From: Streptomyces griseus
GTDB lineage: Bacteria > Actinomycetota > Actinomycetes > Streptomycetales > Streptomycetaceae
DNA: 64,000 nucleotides
Assembly: GCF_900460065.1 (NCBI RefSeq)
Contig: NZ_UAVD01000024.1
Coordinates: 340,322 to 404,321, forward strand
Reading direction: 5' to 3'
Below are positions 16,767-24,338 of the stretch, piece by piece. How positions within the stretch are numbered: position 1 is the first letter of the stretch; each line of letters starts with the position of its first letter. Both the position numbers and the translations under genes were made by a program. The notes under the pieces are model-generated. The model was not told where the DNA came from, did no database searches, and was given only the letters and a program-made list of their open reading frames with translations.

Positions 16767-18070
16767 GGTGGCGACGAAGCGCCCTGACGGCCCTCCTCGC
16801 GGCGGCCCTGCCGGTGCTCCCGGACGGGCGGCGCAACGGCTTCGCCCACGGTGTGGCGCCGACCGCCGTGACCGATGACAGCCTGTCCGGTGCGGGTGGG
16901 ACTGCGCCCGCACCGGACAGGCCCGGACCGCACCCCGCGGACCGGAACGGAGAACGGGCCGCGGGCTTCGGACCGGGCCCGGCGCCCGCGGGACGCCGCG
17001 CGGGCCGGGGCGCGCCCCGAGCACGTCTGCGGGCCTGGGCCGAACTGCTCCGGGTCTCCGCCCTCTTCTCCGTGCCCGGGGACGCGCTGGCGGGCGCGGC
17101 GGCGGCGGGCCGCGGGCCCGGCCGGGGCACCGCCCTGGCGATGGGCGCGTCCTTGTGCCTGTACGAGGCGGGGATGGCCCTCAACGACTGGGCCGACCGC
17201 GAGGAGGACGCCGTCGACCGCCCGCACCGCCCGATCCCCTCGGGGCGGGTCAGCCCGGCGGCGGCCCTGGGCGCGGCCGGGATCCTGACCGCGGCCGGCC
17301 TCGCCCTGGCGGCCCGGGCGGGACGCCCCGCACTGACCGTCGCCACCGGCCTGGCCGCCACGGTCTGGGCCTACGACCTCCACCTGAAGCACACGAAGGC
17401 GGGCCCGGCGGCCATGGCGGCGGCCCGCTCGCTGGACCTGCTGCTCGGCGCGACGGCCACGGCGACGGCCTCCACGCCCCCGGCAGGGCCCGGCGCACCG
17501 GCTCGGAGAGGCCGGCCCGACAACGTTGCCGGGGCCGCGACCGCATGCGCGCCCGCGCTGCCCGCCGCCCTGATGCTCGGGGCCCACACCTACGGCGTCA
17601 CCGCCGTATCGCGCCACGAGGCCCAGGGCGGTTCCACCGGCGCCCCGCTCGCGGTGCTGGCCACGACGACGGCACTCGCGGCAGCGGTGCTGCGGGAGTC
17701 CCGGGAACGGACCCCCGGGCGGCCCGGTGCGACGGGGGCCGACGCCCACGCCCACGCCCACGTCCGCGCCCACGCCGCCGTCGCGCGGCGTCTCGACGCG
17801 GGGCCGCTCGGAAACGTCGCCGACCCCGTCCGGCTCCTGGCCGTCGCGTTCACCGCCGCCTACCTCCGTACCGCGGGACCGCCCCTCCTGCACGCCGCCC
17901 TCAACCCCTCCCCGCCCCTGACCCAGCGCGCGGTCGGCGGAGGCATCCGGGCCATGATCCCGCTGCAGGCCGCGCTCGCCGCACGCGCCGGGGCCCCCGT
18001 CACCGGGGTCGCCGTCATGGGCCTCGTCCCCCTCGCCCGCGTCCTCTCCCGGAAGGTGAGCCCCACATGA
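16763..18070 (+). CDS. eboC: UbiA-type prenyltransferase (EboC / SCO3242 family)
   Basis: A membrane prenyltransferase of up to 435 residues. The core runs from about residue 90 (LRAWAELLRVSALFSVPGD) to the C-terminus, with about eight membrane helices. The first Asp-rich motif is LNDWADREEDAVDRPHRPIP (NDxxDxxxD) and the second region is WAYDLHLKHTKAG. UbiA enzymes attach a polyprenyl chain to an acceptor. The start is uncertain: GTG 16763 overlaps the previous stop (GTGA) but gives a long Gly/Pro-rich tail, and no start codon in frame lies closer to the core than the GTGs before 16881. A His/Ala linker (DAHAHAHVRAHA) interrupts the C-terminal half. Confidence 0.82.
   Translation: MRWRRSALTALLAAALPVLPDGRRNGFAHGVAPTAVTDDSLSGAGGTAPAPDRPGPHPADRNGERAAGFGPGPAPAGRRAGRGAPRARLRAWAELLRVSALFSVPGDALAGAAAAGRGPGRGTALAMGASLCLYEAGMALNDWADREEDAVDRPHRPIPSGRVSPAAALGAAGILTAAGLALAARAGRPALTVATGLAATVWAYDLHLKHTKAGPAAMAAARSLDLLLGATATATASTPPAGPGAPARRGRPDNVAGAATACAPALPAALMLGAHTYGVTAVSRHEAQGGSTGAPLAVLATTTALAAAVLRESRERTPGRPGATGADAHAHAHVRAHAAVARRLDAGPLGNVADPVRLLAVAFTAAYLRTAGPPLLHAALNPSPPLTQRAVGGGIRAMIPLQAALAARAGAPVTGVAVMGLVPLARVLSRKVSPT
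16881..16922. repeat. Perfect 16-bp inverted repeat inside the 5' part of the prenyltransferase gene
   Basis: The arms gcctgtccggtgcggg (16881-16896) and cccgcaccggacaggc (16907-16922) pair perfectly around a 10-base loop. It has the form of a factor-independent terminator but lies inside the open frame, 115 bases past the upstream stop. It may attenuate transcription into the rest of the operon. Confidence 0.75.
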
Positions 18071-18939
18071 CCCTCCACCTCGGATACGGCACCAACGGGC
18101 TCACCGACCTCCGCCTCGACGACGCCCTCGGGCTGCTGGCCGACCTCGGCTACGAGGGCGTCGGCCTGACCCTCGACCACATGCACCTGGACCCCATGGC
18201 ACCGGACCTCGCCGAACGCACCCGCCAGGTCCGCCGCCGGCTCACCTCCCTCGGACTCCGGGTCACCGTGGAGACCGGCGCCCGCTACGTCCTCGACCCG
18301 CGCCGCAAACACGGCCCCTCCCTCCTCGACCCGGACCCCGACGCCCGCGCCGCCCGCACCGCCCTGCTGGTCCGCGCCGTCGACGTGGCCGCCGAGCTCG
18401 GCGCGCACGCCGTCCACTGCTTCAGCGGCGTCACCCCGCCCGGCACCTCGCCGGACACCGCGTGGAAGCGGCTCACCGAAGCGATCGCTCCCGTCCTCGA
18501 AGCAGCCGACCGGTCCGGCGTCCCCCTCGCCGTCGAGCCGGAACCGGGCCACCTCCTCGCCACCCTCGCCGACTTCCACCACCTGCGCGCTCTCCTCGGC
18601 GATCCGGGACCGCTCGGCCTCACCCTCGACATCGGCCACTGCCAGTGCCTGGAGGAGGCGACACCCCTGGAGTGCGTCAGGCAGTCCGCCCCCTGGCTCC
18701 GCCATGTCCAGATCGAGGACATGCGGCGCGGCGTCCACGAGCACCTCCCGTTCGGCGAGGGGGAGATCGACTTCCCGCCCGTGCTCGCCGCCCTGGCCGC
18801 GTCCGACTACCGGGGCCTCACCGTCGTCGAACTGCCCCGCCACTCCCACGCGGGACCCGAGCTGGCCCGCACCTCGATCGACTTCCTCCACGACGCCATG
18901 ACGCGCGGTACCGCGCCCCGGGGAGCCGCCCCGTGCTGA
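18067..18939 (+). CDS. Sugar phosphate isomerase/epimerase in the Ebo operon (TIM barrel)
   Basis: A 290-residue xylose-isomerase-like TIM barrel. Family metal-site segments are visible: PLAVEPEPGHLLATLADF (Glu, about residue 158), LGLTLDIGHCQCLEEA (Asp/His, about 188), LRHVQIEDMRRGVHEH (about 213) and LTVVELPRHSHAG (Glu, about 257). It overlaps the prenyltransferase stop by 4 bases (ATGA), so it is translationally coupled. It probably processes the sugar or cyclitol intermediate of the pathway; the reaction is not predictable. Confidence 0.85.
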   Translation: MTLHLGYGTNGLTDLRLDDALGLLADLGYEGVGLTLDHMHLDPMAPDLAERTRQVRRRLTSLGLRVTVETGARYVLDPRRKHGPSLLDPDPDARAARTALLVRAVDVAAELGAHAVHCFSGVTPPGTSPDTAWKRLTEAIAPVLEAADRSGVPLAVEPEPGHLLATLADFHHLRALLGDPGPLGLTLDIGHCQCLEEATPLECVRQSAPWLRHVQIEDMRRGVHEHLPFGEGEIDFPPVLAALAASDYRGLTVVELPRHSHAGPELARTSIDFLHDAMTRGTAPRGAAPC

Positions 18940-19682
18940 AGTCCCGCGAGGAACTCGACGCCGAACTCGGCGGAGCCGCCCGGGCCTGGCTCGACGAGGC
19001 CCTGGCCGAGGCCGCCCACGACGCCGAGGCCGCCCACGACGCCCCCCGCCCGGGGGCGAGCCCCTACGCCTCCCCGCCGTGGGAGCTGCGCTACGCCGCC
19101 GCCGGCCGCCGCTGCGGACCGGAGCACGCCGACTCCGTACGCTCCCTCCTGCTCGTCGCGGCACGCGCCACCCTGCCCTCCGTCACCCGGCTCTACGAAC
19201 AGGGCACCGCCGCCGAACGCCGTGCCGTCCTGCTCACCCTGCACCGCCTCGACCTCGGCCCCACCGCGCTCCCGCTCGTCGAGGACGCCCTGCGCGCCAA
19301 CGACACGCGGCTGGTCGCCGCGGCCGTCGGCCCCTATGCCGCCGACCACCTGGACCCGCACGCCTGGCGCCACGCCGTACTGAAGTGCCTGTTCACCGAG
19401 GTGCCGGTCGCGGCCATCGCCCGGCTCGGCGAACGGGCTCGGGGAGATGCCGAACTCGCCCGCATGCTCGGCGACTTCGCCGCCGAACGCACCGCGGCCG
19501 GCCGCACCGTCCCCGAAGACCTGCGCACGGTCCTGGGGCATGCCCGACGGACCCCGACCGGGCCCACGACGCCCGGCGCGGCACCTGGCGGCGTTGCCCG
19601 CACCGCCCCGGCCGGCGCGGACGCCCACCGGGCCACGCCGACCCCAGCTCCCGCAGCCCCCGCCCCCACGGAGGAGTCCTGA
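18933..19682 (+). CDS. eboA: EboA domain-containing protein
   Basis: A 249-residue soluble protein, mostly helical. Residues about 45-200 carry the EboA-type pattern WELRYAAAGRRCGPEHADSV, then LLTLHRLDLGPTALPLVEDA, then DHLDPHAWRHAVLKCLFTEV and a conserved ...VPVAAIARLGERARGDAEL segment. EboA proteins are conserved in Ebo loci; their function is unknown. GTG 18933 overlaps the previous stop by 7 bases. The last 60 residues are Pro/Ala-rich and probably disordered. The family call rests on the remembered pattern plus the neighbours. Confidence 0.75.
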   Translation: MLKSREELDAELGGAARAWLDEALAEAAHDAEAAHDAPRPGASPYASPPWELRYAAAGRRCGPEHADSVRSLLLVAARATLPSVTRLYEQGTAAERRAVLLTLHRLDLGPTALPLVEDALRANDTRLVAAAVGPYAADHLDPHAWRHAVLKCLFTEVPVAAIARLGERARGDAELARMLGDFAAERTAAGRTVPEDLRTVLGHARRTPTGPTTPGAAPGGVARTAPAGADAHRATPTPAPAAPAPTEES

Positions 19683-20530
19683 TGCGCATCTTCGACCCCC
19701 ACATCCACATGACCTCCCGCACCACCGACGACTACCGGGCGATGTACGAGGCGGGCGTCCGCGCGCTCGTCGAACCCTCCTTCTGGCTCGGCCAGCCCCG
19801 CACCTCGCCGGCCAGCTTCTTCGACTACTTCGACGCGCTCCTCGGCTGGGAGCCCTTCCGCGCCTCCCAGTACGGCATCGCGCACCACTGCACGCTCGCC
19901 CTCAACCCCAAGGAGGCGAACGACCCCCGCTGCACCCCCGTCCTGGACGCGCTGCCCCGCTACCTGGAGAAGGACGGGGTCGTCGCCGTCGGCGAGATCG
20001 GCTACGACTCCATGACCCCGGCCGAGGACCACGCGCTGGCCGCCCAGCTCCAGCTCGCCGCGGACCACCAACTGCCCGCCCTCGTCCACACCCCGCACCG
20101 CGACAAGCTCGCCGGTCTCCACCGCACTATCGACGTCGTCCGCGAATCGAACCTCCCCCCGGAGTTCGTCCTGCTCGACCACCTCAACGAGACGACCGTC
20201 GAGGCCGCCGCCGACAGCGGCTGCTGGGCCGGGTTCTCCATCTACCCGGACACCAAGATGGACGAGGACCGGATGGTCGCCATCCTCCAGAACCACGGCA
20301 CCGAGAAGATGATCGTCAACTCGGCCGCCGACTGGGGAAGGAGCGACCCCCTCAAGACCCGCAAGGTCGCCGACGCCATGCTGAAGGCCGGCTTCACCGA
20401 GGACGACGTCGACCAGGTGCTGTGGCGCAACCCGGTCGCCTTCTACGGCCAGAGCGGCCGCCTCCAGCTGGACGTCGCGGCCCCCGATCCACTCCACGAG
20501 GGCAACTCCATCCTGCGCGGCGGGGAGTGA
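19682..20530 (+). CDS. eboB: TatD-family metal-dependent hydrolase EboB
   Basis: A 282-residue amidohydrolase-fold protein. Metal-site elements are present: FDPHIHMTS at residues 4-12 (HxH), GVVAVGEIGYDSM near 100 (Glu), PALVHTPHRDK near 137 (His), FVLLDHLNETTVE near 163 (His) and VNSAADWGRSDPL near 217 (Asp). It matches the EboB subgroup of TatD hydrolases. The ATG shares a base with the stop of eboA (TGATG). In cyanobacterial and other Ebo loci this protein is always present, but its reaction has not been established. Confidence 0.85.
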   Translation: MRIFDPHIHMTSRTTDDYRAMYEAGVRALVEPSFWLGQPRTSPASFFDYFDALLGWEPFRASQYGIAHHCTLALNPKEANDPRCTPVLDALPRYLEKDGVVAVGEIGYDSMTPAEDHALAAQLQLAADHQLPALVHTPHRDKLAGLHRTIDVVRESNLPPEFVLLDHLNETTVEAAADSGCWAGFSIYPDTKMDEDRMVAILQNHGTEKMIVNSAADWGRSDPLKTRKVADAMLKAGFTEDDVDQVLWRNPVAFYGQSGRLQLDVAAPDPLHEGNSILRGGE

Positions 20531-20537
20531 GGCGGGC

Positions 20538-21713
20538 ATGCGCTTCCGCCACCCGGACGGCTCCACGGTCCACCTCGCCTACTGCACCAACGTCCACCCC
20601 GCCGAAACCCTCGACGGGGTCCGCGCCCAGCTCCGCGACCACTGCGAACCCGTCCGCCGCCGACTCGGCCGGGACCGGCTCGGCATCGGCCTCTGGCTCG
20701 CGAGGGACGCGGCCCGCACCCTGATCAACGACCCCGCCGAACTCCGCGCACTGCGCGCCGAACTCGACGGCCGCGGCCTCGAAGTGGTCACCCTCAACGG
20801 CTTCCCCTACGAGGGATTCGGCGCCGACGAGGTCAAGTACCGGGTCTACCGGCCCGACTGGACCGAACCCGACCGCCTCGCCCACACCACCGACCTCGCC
20901 CGCCTCCTGGCCGCCCTCCTCCCCGACGACGCCACCGAAGGCACCATCTCCACCCTGCCCCTCGCCTGGCGCACCCCCTATGACGGCGACCCCGAAGCGG
21001 CCCGCACCGCACGCGCCGCCCTCACCACCCTCGCCCAGCGCCTCGACGCCCTGGCCGAGATGACCGGCAAGTCCATCCGCATCGGCCTCGAACCGGAACC
21101 GGGCTGCACGGTCGAGACGACCGCCGACGCCATCGCCCCGCTCACCGACGTGGGCCACGACCGGATCGGGATCTGCGTCGACACCTGCCACCTCGCCACC
21201 TCGTTCGAGGACCCCGGCACCGCACTCGACGCCCTGGCCGCCGCCGGCGTCCGCGTCGTCAAGTCGCAGCTCTCCGCCGCCCTGCACGCCCAGGACCCCC
21301 ACCTGCCCGAGGTCCGCGCCGCGCTCGCCGCGTTCGCCGAACCACGCTTCCTGCACCAGACCCGCACGAGCACCGCCGCCGGACTGCGCGGCACCGACGA
21401 CCTGGACGAAGCCGTCACCGGCCGGGCGCTCCCGGACAGCACCCCCTGGCGCGCCCACTTCCACGTACCGCTCCACGCACCCCCGGCGCCCCCGCTGACC
21501 TCGACGCTGCCCGTGCTCCGCGACACACTCACCCGGCTCGTCGGCGGACCCGCGCCCCTGACCCGGCACCTGGAGGTGGAGACGTACACCTGGCAGGCGC
21601 TGCCCGCCGAACTCCGCCCCCGCACCCGCACCCAGCTCGCCGACGGCATCGCCGCCGAACTCACCCTCGCCCGCGACCTCCTGGTCGACCTCGGCCTCAA
21701 GGAACTGCCATGA
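20538..21713 (+). CDS. eboE: Metabolite traffic protein EboE (TIM barrel)
   Basis: A 391-residue xylose-isomerase-like protein of the EboE family. The start MRFRHPDGSTVHLAYCTNVHPAETLDG is characteristic: the CTNVHPAE motif is close to universal in EboE. Later blocks are FPYEGFGADEVKYRVYRPDW near 95, GLEPEPGCTVETTADAI near 185 and RIGICVDTCHLATSFED near 210. EboE is essential for export of the scytonemin precursor in Nostoc, which gave the family its traffic label. Only 7 bp separate it from eboB. Confidence 0.9.
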   Translation: MRFRHPDGSTVHLAYCTNVHPAETLDGVRAQLRDHCEPVRRRLGRDRLGIGLWLARDAARTLINDPAELRALRAELDGRGLEVVTLNGFPYEGFGADEVKYRVYRPDWTEPDRLAHTTDLARLLAALLPDDATEGTISTLPLAWRTPYDGDPEAARTARAALTTLAQRLDALAEMTGKSIRIGLEPEPGCTVETTADAIAPLTDVGHDRIGICVDTCHLATSFEDPGTALDALAAAGVRVVKSQLSAALHAQDPHLPEVRAALAAFAEPRFLHQTRTSTAAGLRGTDDLDEAVTGRALPDSTPWRAHFHVPLHAPPAPPLTSTLPVLRDTLTRLVGGPAPLTRHLEVETYTWQALPAELRPRTRTQLADGIAAELTLARDLLVDLGLKELP

Positions 21714-23116
21714 CCGACGAAGCCGCCACCGGCCCGACTCCCGGCCCGACCCCCCTCCTGGTGCTCGACGTCGTCGGCCTCACCCCGCGGCTGCTGGCCC
21801 ACATGCCGAACCTCCGGGCCCTGGGGGAACAGGGCGCGCGGGCACCGCTCTCCACCGTCCTGCCGGCCGTCACCTGCGCCGCCCAGTCGACGTTCCTCAC
21901 CGGCACGATGCCCGCCGAACACGGCATCGTCGCCAACGGCTGGTACTTCCGCGAGCTCGGTGACGTCCTGCTCTGGCGCCAGCACAACGGGCTCGTCGAG
22001 GGCGACAAACTGTGGGACGCGGCCCGGCGCGCCCACCCCGGATACACCGTCGCCAACATCTGCTGGTGGTACGCGATGGGCGCCGACACCGACTGGACGG
22101 TCACCCCGCGCCCCGTCTACTACGCCGACGGCCGCAAGGAACCCGACTGCTACACCAGGCCCCCCGCCCTGCACGACGAACTGACCGACAAACTCGGCAC
22201 GTTCCCCCTCTTCCACTTCTGGGGCCCCGGCGCCGACCTCGTCTCCTCCCGGTGGATCATCGACGCCACCCGCCACATCATCGCCACCCGCACCCCCGAC
22301 CTCGCCCTCTGCTACCTGCCCCACCTCGACTACGACCTCCAGCGCTACGGCCCCGACGACCCCCGGTCCCACCGGGCCGCCGCCGACCTCGACCGGGCCA
22401 TCGCCCCCCTCCTGGCCGACGCGCGTGCCGAGGGGCGCACCGTCGTCGCCCTCTCCGAGTACGGCATCACCCGCGTCGACCGCCCGATCGACATCAACCG
22501 CGCCCTGCGCCGGGCGGGCCTCCTCGAGGTCCACACCCAGGACGGCATGGAGTACCTGGACCCGATGGCCTCCCGGGCCTTCGCCGTCGCCGACCACCAA
22601 CTCGCCCACGTCTACGTGCGCCGGCCCGAGGACCTGGAGGCGACCCGGGCCGCCCTCGCGGAGCTGCCCGGCATCGAGCAGCTCCTCGACGACGAGGGCA
22701 AGAAGGCGCACCACCTGGACCACCCCCGCTCCGGCGAACTGGTCGCCGTCGCGGAGAAGGACGCGTGGTTCACGTACTACTACTGGCTCGACGACGCCCG
22801 CGCCCCCGACTTCGCCCAGCTCGTCGAGATCCACCGCAAGCCCGGCTACGACCCGGTCGAACTCTTCATGGATCCCCAGGACCCCTACGTCCGGGTCAAG
22901 GCGGTCTCGGCGGTCGCCCGCAAGAAGCTCGGCATGCGCTACCGCATGGCGGTCGTCCCCCTGGACCCCGCACCCATTCGCGGCAGCCACGGCCGCCTCC
23001 CCGAGAGCGACGACGAAGGTCCGCTCATCCTCTGCTCCACCCCCCACGCGTTCCCCGACCGGGTCAGGGCCACCGAAGTGAAGTCCCTGCTCCTCCAGCT
23101 CGCCGGACTGCACTGA
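21710..23116 (+). CDS. Alkaline phosphatase/nucleotide pyrophosphatase-type phosphodiesterase (EboF-like)
   Basis: A 468-residue protein of the type I phosphodiesterase superfamily. Metal-site and nucleophile elements are visible: LLVLDVVGLTP near residue 17 (Asp), LPAVTCAAQSTFLTG near 51-65 (Thr nucleophile region), CYLPHLDYDLQRYG near 203-216 (Asp/His), VVALSEYGI near 246, and RGSHGRLPESDDEG near 425 (His). The family hydrolyses phosphodiester or pyrophosphate bonds. There is no signal peptide, so it should be cytoplasmic. ATGA overlap with eboE couples the two. It fills the EboF role and would suit cleavage of a nucleotide- or prenyl-linked intermediate (inference). Confidence 0.82.
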   Translation: MTDEAATGPTPGPTPLLVLDVVGLTPRLLAHMPNLRALGEQGARAPLSTVLPAVTCAAQSTFLTGTMPAEHGIVANGWYFRELGDVLLWRQHNGLVEGDKLWDAARRAHPGYTVANICWWYAMGADTDWTVTPRPVYYADGRKEPDCYTRPPALHDELTDKLGTFPLFHFWGPGADLVSSRWIIDATRHIIATRTPDLALCYLPHLDYDLQRYGPDDPRSHRAAADLDRAIAPLLADARAEGRTVVALSEYGITRVDRPIDINRALRRAGLLEVHTQDGMEYLDPMASRAFAVADHQLAHVYVRRPEDLEATRAALAELPGIEQLLDDEGKKAHHLDHPRSGELVAVAEKDAWFTYYYWLDDARAPDFAQLVEIHRKPGYDPVELFMDPQDPYVRVKAVSAVARKKLGMRYRMAVVPLDPAPIRGSHGRLPESDDEGPLILCSTPHAFPDRVRATEVKSLLLQLAGLH

Positions 23117-23183
23117 CCTTCCCCGTCAGGCGCCCGGCACCGCACCACTCACCCCGTCAGGTCAGCAAGGGAGACACCCGAAC

Positions 23184-24266
23184 ATGAGCCGCACCTCCAA
23201 GGACACCGAACTCGCCCGCAGACTGAGCCGCCGCAACGTCCTCGGTGTCGCCGCCGGAGCCACCGCCGCCACCATCATCGGCACGGCGAGCGCCCAGGCG
23301 GCCGACCGGGGCCGGGACCACGGCCACGGCAACGGTCACGGTCACCACCACGGGCACGGGCACGGCAAGGGCAAGCCCGTCCTGCCGCCCGGCCGTCTCG
23401 GCATCCAGCTCTACAGCCTCCGCGACCAGATCTCCACGCTCGGGTTCGCGCCGGTCTTCGCCGAACTGGAGAAGTACGGCTACGACGAGATCGAACTGGC
23501 GGGCTACACCCAGGGCTCGGCCGGCCCCATCACCCTGGACCGGCTCAAGCGGCTGGCCCGGGACCACGGCCTCAACCCGATCGGCAGCCACGTCGGCTAC
23601 TACGACGACAACAACCCCGGCGCGTACACCTTCGCCCAGAACCTGGAGAAGGTCCTCGACGACGCCCAGGCGCTCGGCCTCAAGCACATCGGCACGGCCT
23701 CAGGACCGTTCCGCTACGGCTCCACGGTGGACGGCTGGAAGCGCGCCGCCGACGACTTCAACACGTACGGCGCCGCCGCCCGCAAGCGGGGCATGAAGTT
23801 CTACCAGCACAACCACGCCGAGGAGTTCTCCTTCGCGACCGACAGGCCGAACGTCCGCCTCTACGACGTCCTGCTCGCCGAGACCGACCCGGACCTCGTC
23901 TACCTGGAGCTGGACATCTACTGGGCGTACTGCGCCCAGTTCCGGTTCAGCAAGCGCGCCGACGGCACCCCGGCCCCGCTCGACCCGCTGAAGTACGTCC
24001 TCAAGCACCCCGACCGCTACCCCCTCTTCCACGTCAAGGACGGGGTCCGCGACGAGACGACCCGCGACGGCTACCGGATGTCGGACGTGGGCGACGGGGA
24101 CATCGACTACAAGACGTTCCTGTCCAAGGTCACCCAGCGCACCCACCACGGCCGGACCTACCACCACTGGCAGGCCGAGCACGACAACCCGGTCGACTCG
24201 CTCGCCTTCGCCCGCAAGTCCAGCGAGCACCTGCACTCCCTGCGGCAGGGCCGCTGCGGCGACTGA
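23184..24266 (+). CDS. Tat-exported sugar phosphate isomerase/epimerase with His-rich linker
   Basis: A 360-residue secreted TIM-barrel protein. The N-terminus has a twin-arginine signal (LSRRNVLGVAAGATAATI) with a cleavage site near AQAAD. Residues about 48-66 form a linker (HGHGNGHGHHHGHGHGKGK) that could bind metal. The catalytic domain from about 72 starts RLGIQLYSLRDQISTLGF, with KFYQHNHAEEF near 210 and YLELDIYWAYCAQ near 240. It ends the Ebo operon, 67 bp behind the phosphodiesterase, with an aagggag ribosome binding site. Extracytoplasmic location suggests it acts on an exported product or on an extracellular sugar. Confidence 0.85.
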   Translation: MSRTSKDTELARRLSRRNVLGVAAGATAATIIGTASAQAADRGRDHGHGNGHGHHHGHGHGKGKPVLPPGRLGIQLYSLRDQISTLGFAPVFAELEKYGYDEIELAGYTQGSAGPITLDRLKRLARDHGLNPIGSHVGYYDDNNPGAYTFAQNLEKVLDDAQALGLKHIGTASGPFRYGSTVDGWKRAADDFNTYGAAARKRGMKFYQHNHAEEFSFATDRPNVRLYDVLLAETDPDLVYLELDIYWAYCAQFRFSKRADGTPAPLDPLKYVLKHPDRYPLFHVKDGVRDETTRDGYRMSDVGDGDIDYKTFLSKVTQRTHHGRTYHHWQAEHDNPVDSLAFARKSSEHLHSLRQGRCGD

Positions 24267-24278
24267 CGGGCGAGGCAC

Positions 24279-24308
24279 GGCCGCGCCGGAGTCCCCTCCG
24301 GCGCGGCC
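24279..24308. terminator. Bidirectional terminator between the Ebo operon and the DUF2254 gene
   Basis: A perfect 13-bp stem, ggccgcgccggag (24279-24291) with ctccggcgcggcc (24296-24308), and a 4-base loop. It lies between convergent genes. Confidence 0.8.
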
Positions 24309-24338
24309 GGGCGGCGCCGCCTTCCCCGCCGTCCGGCC

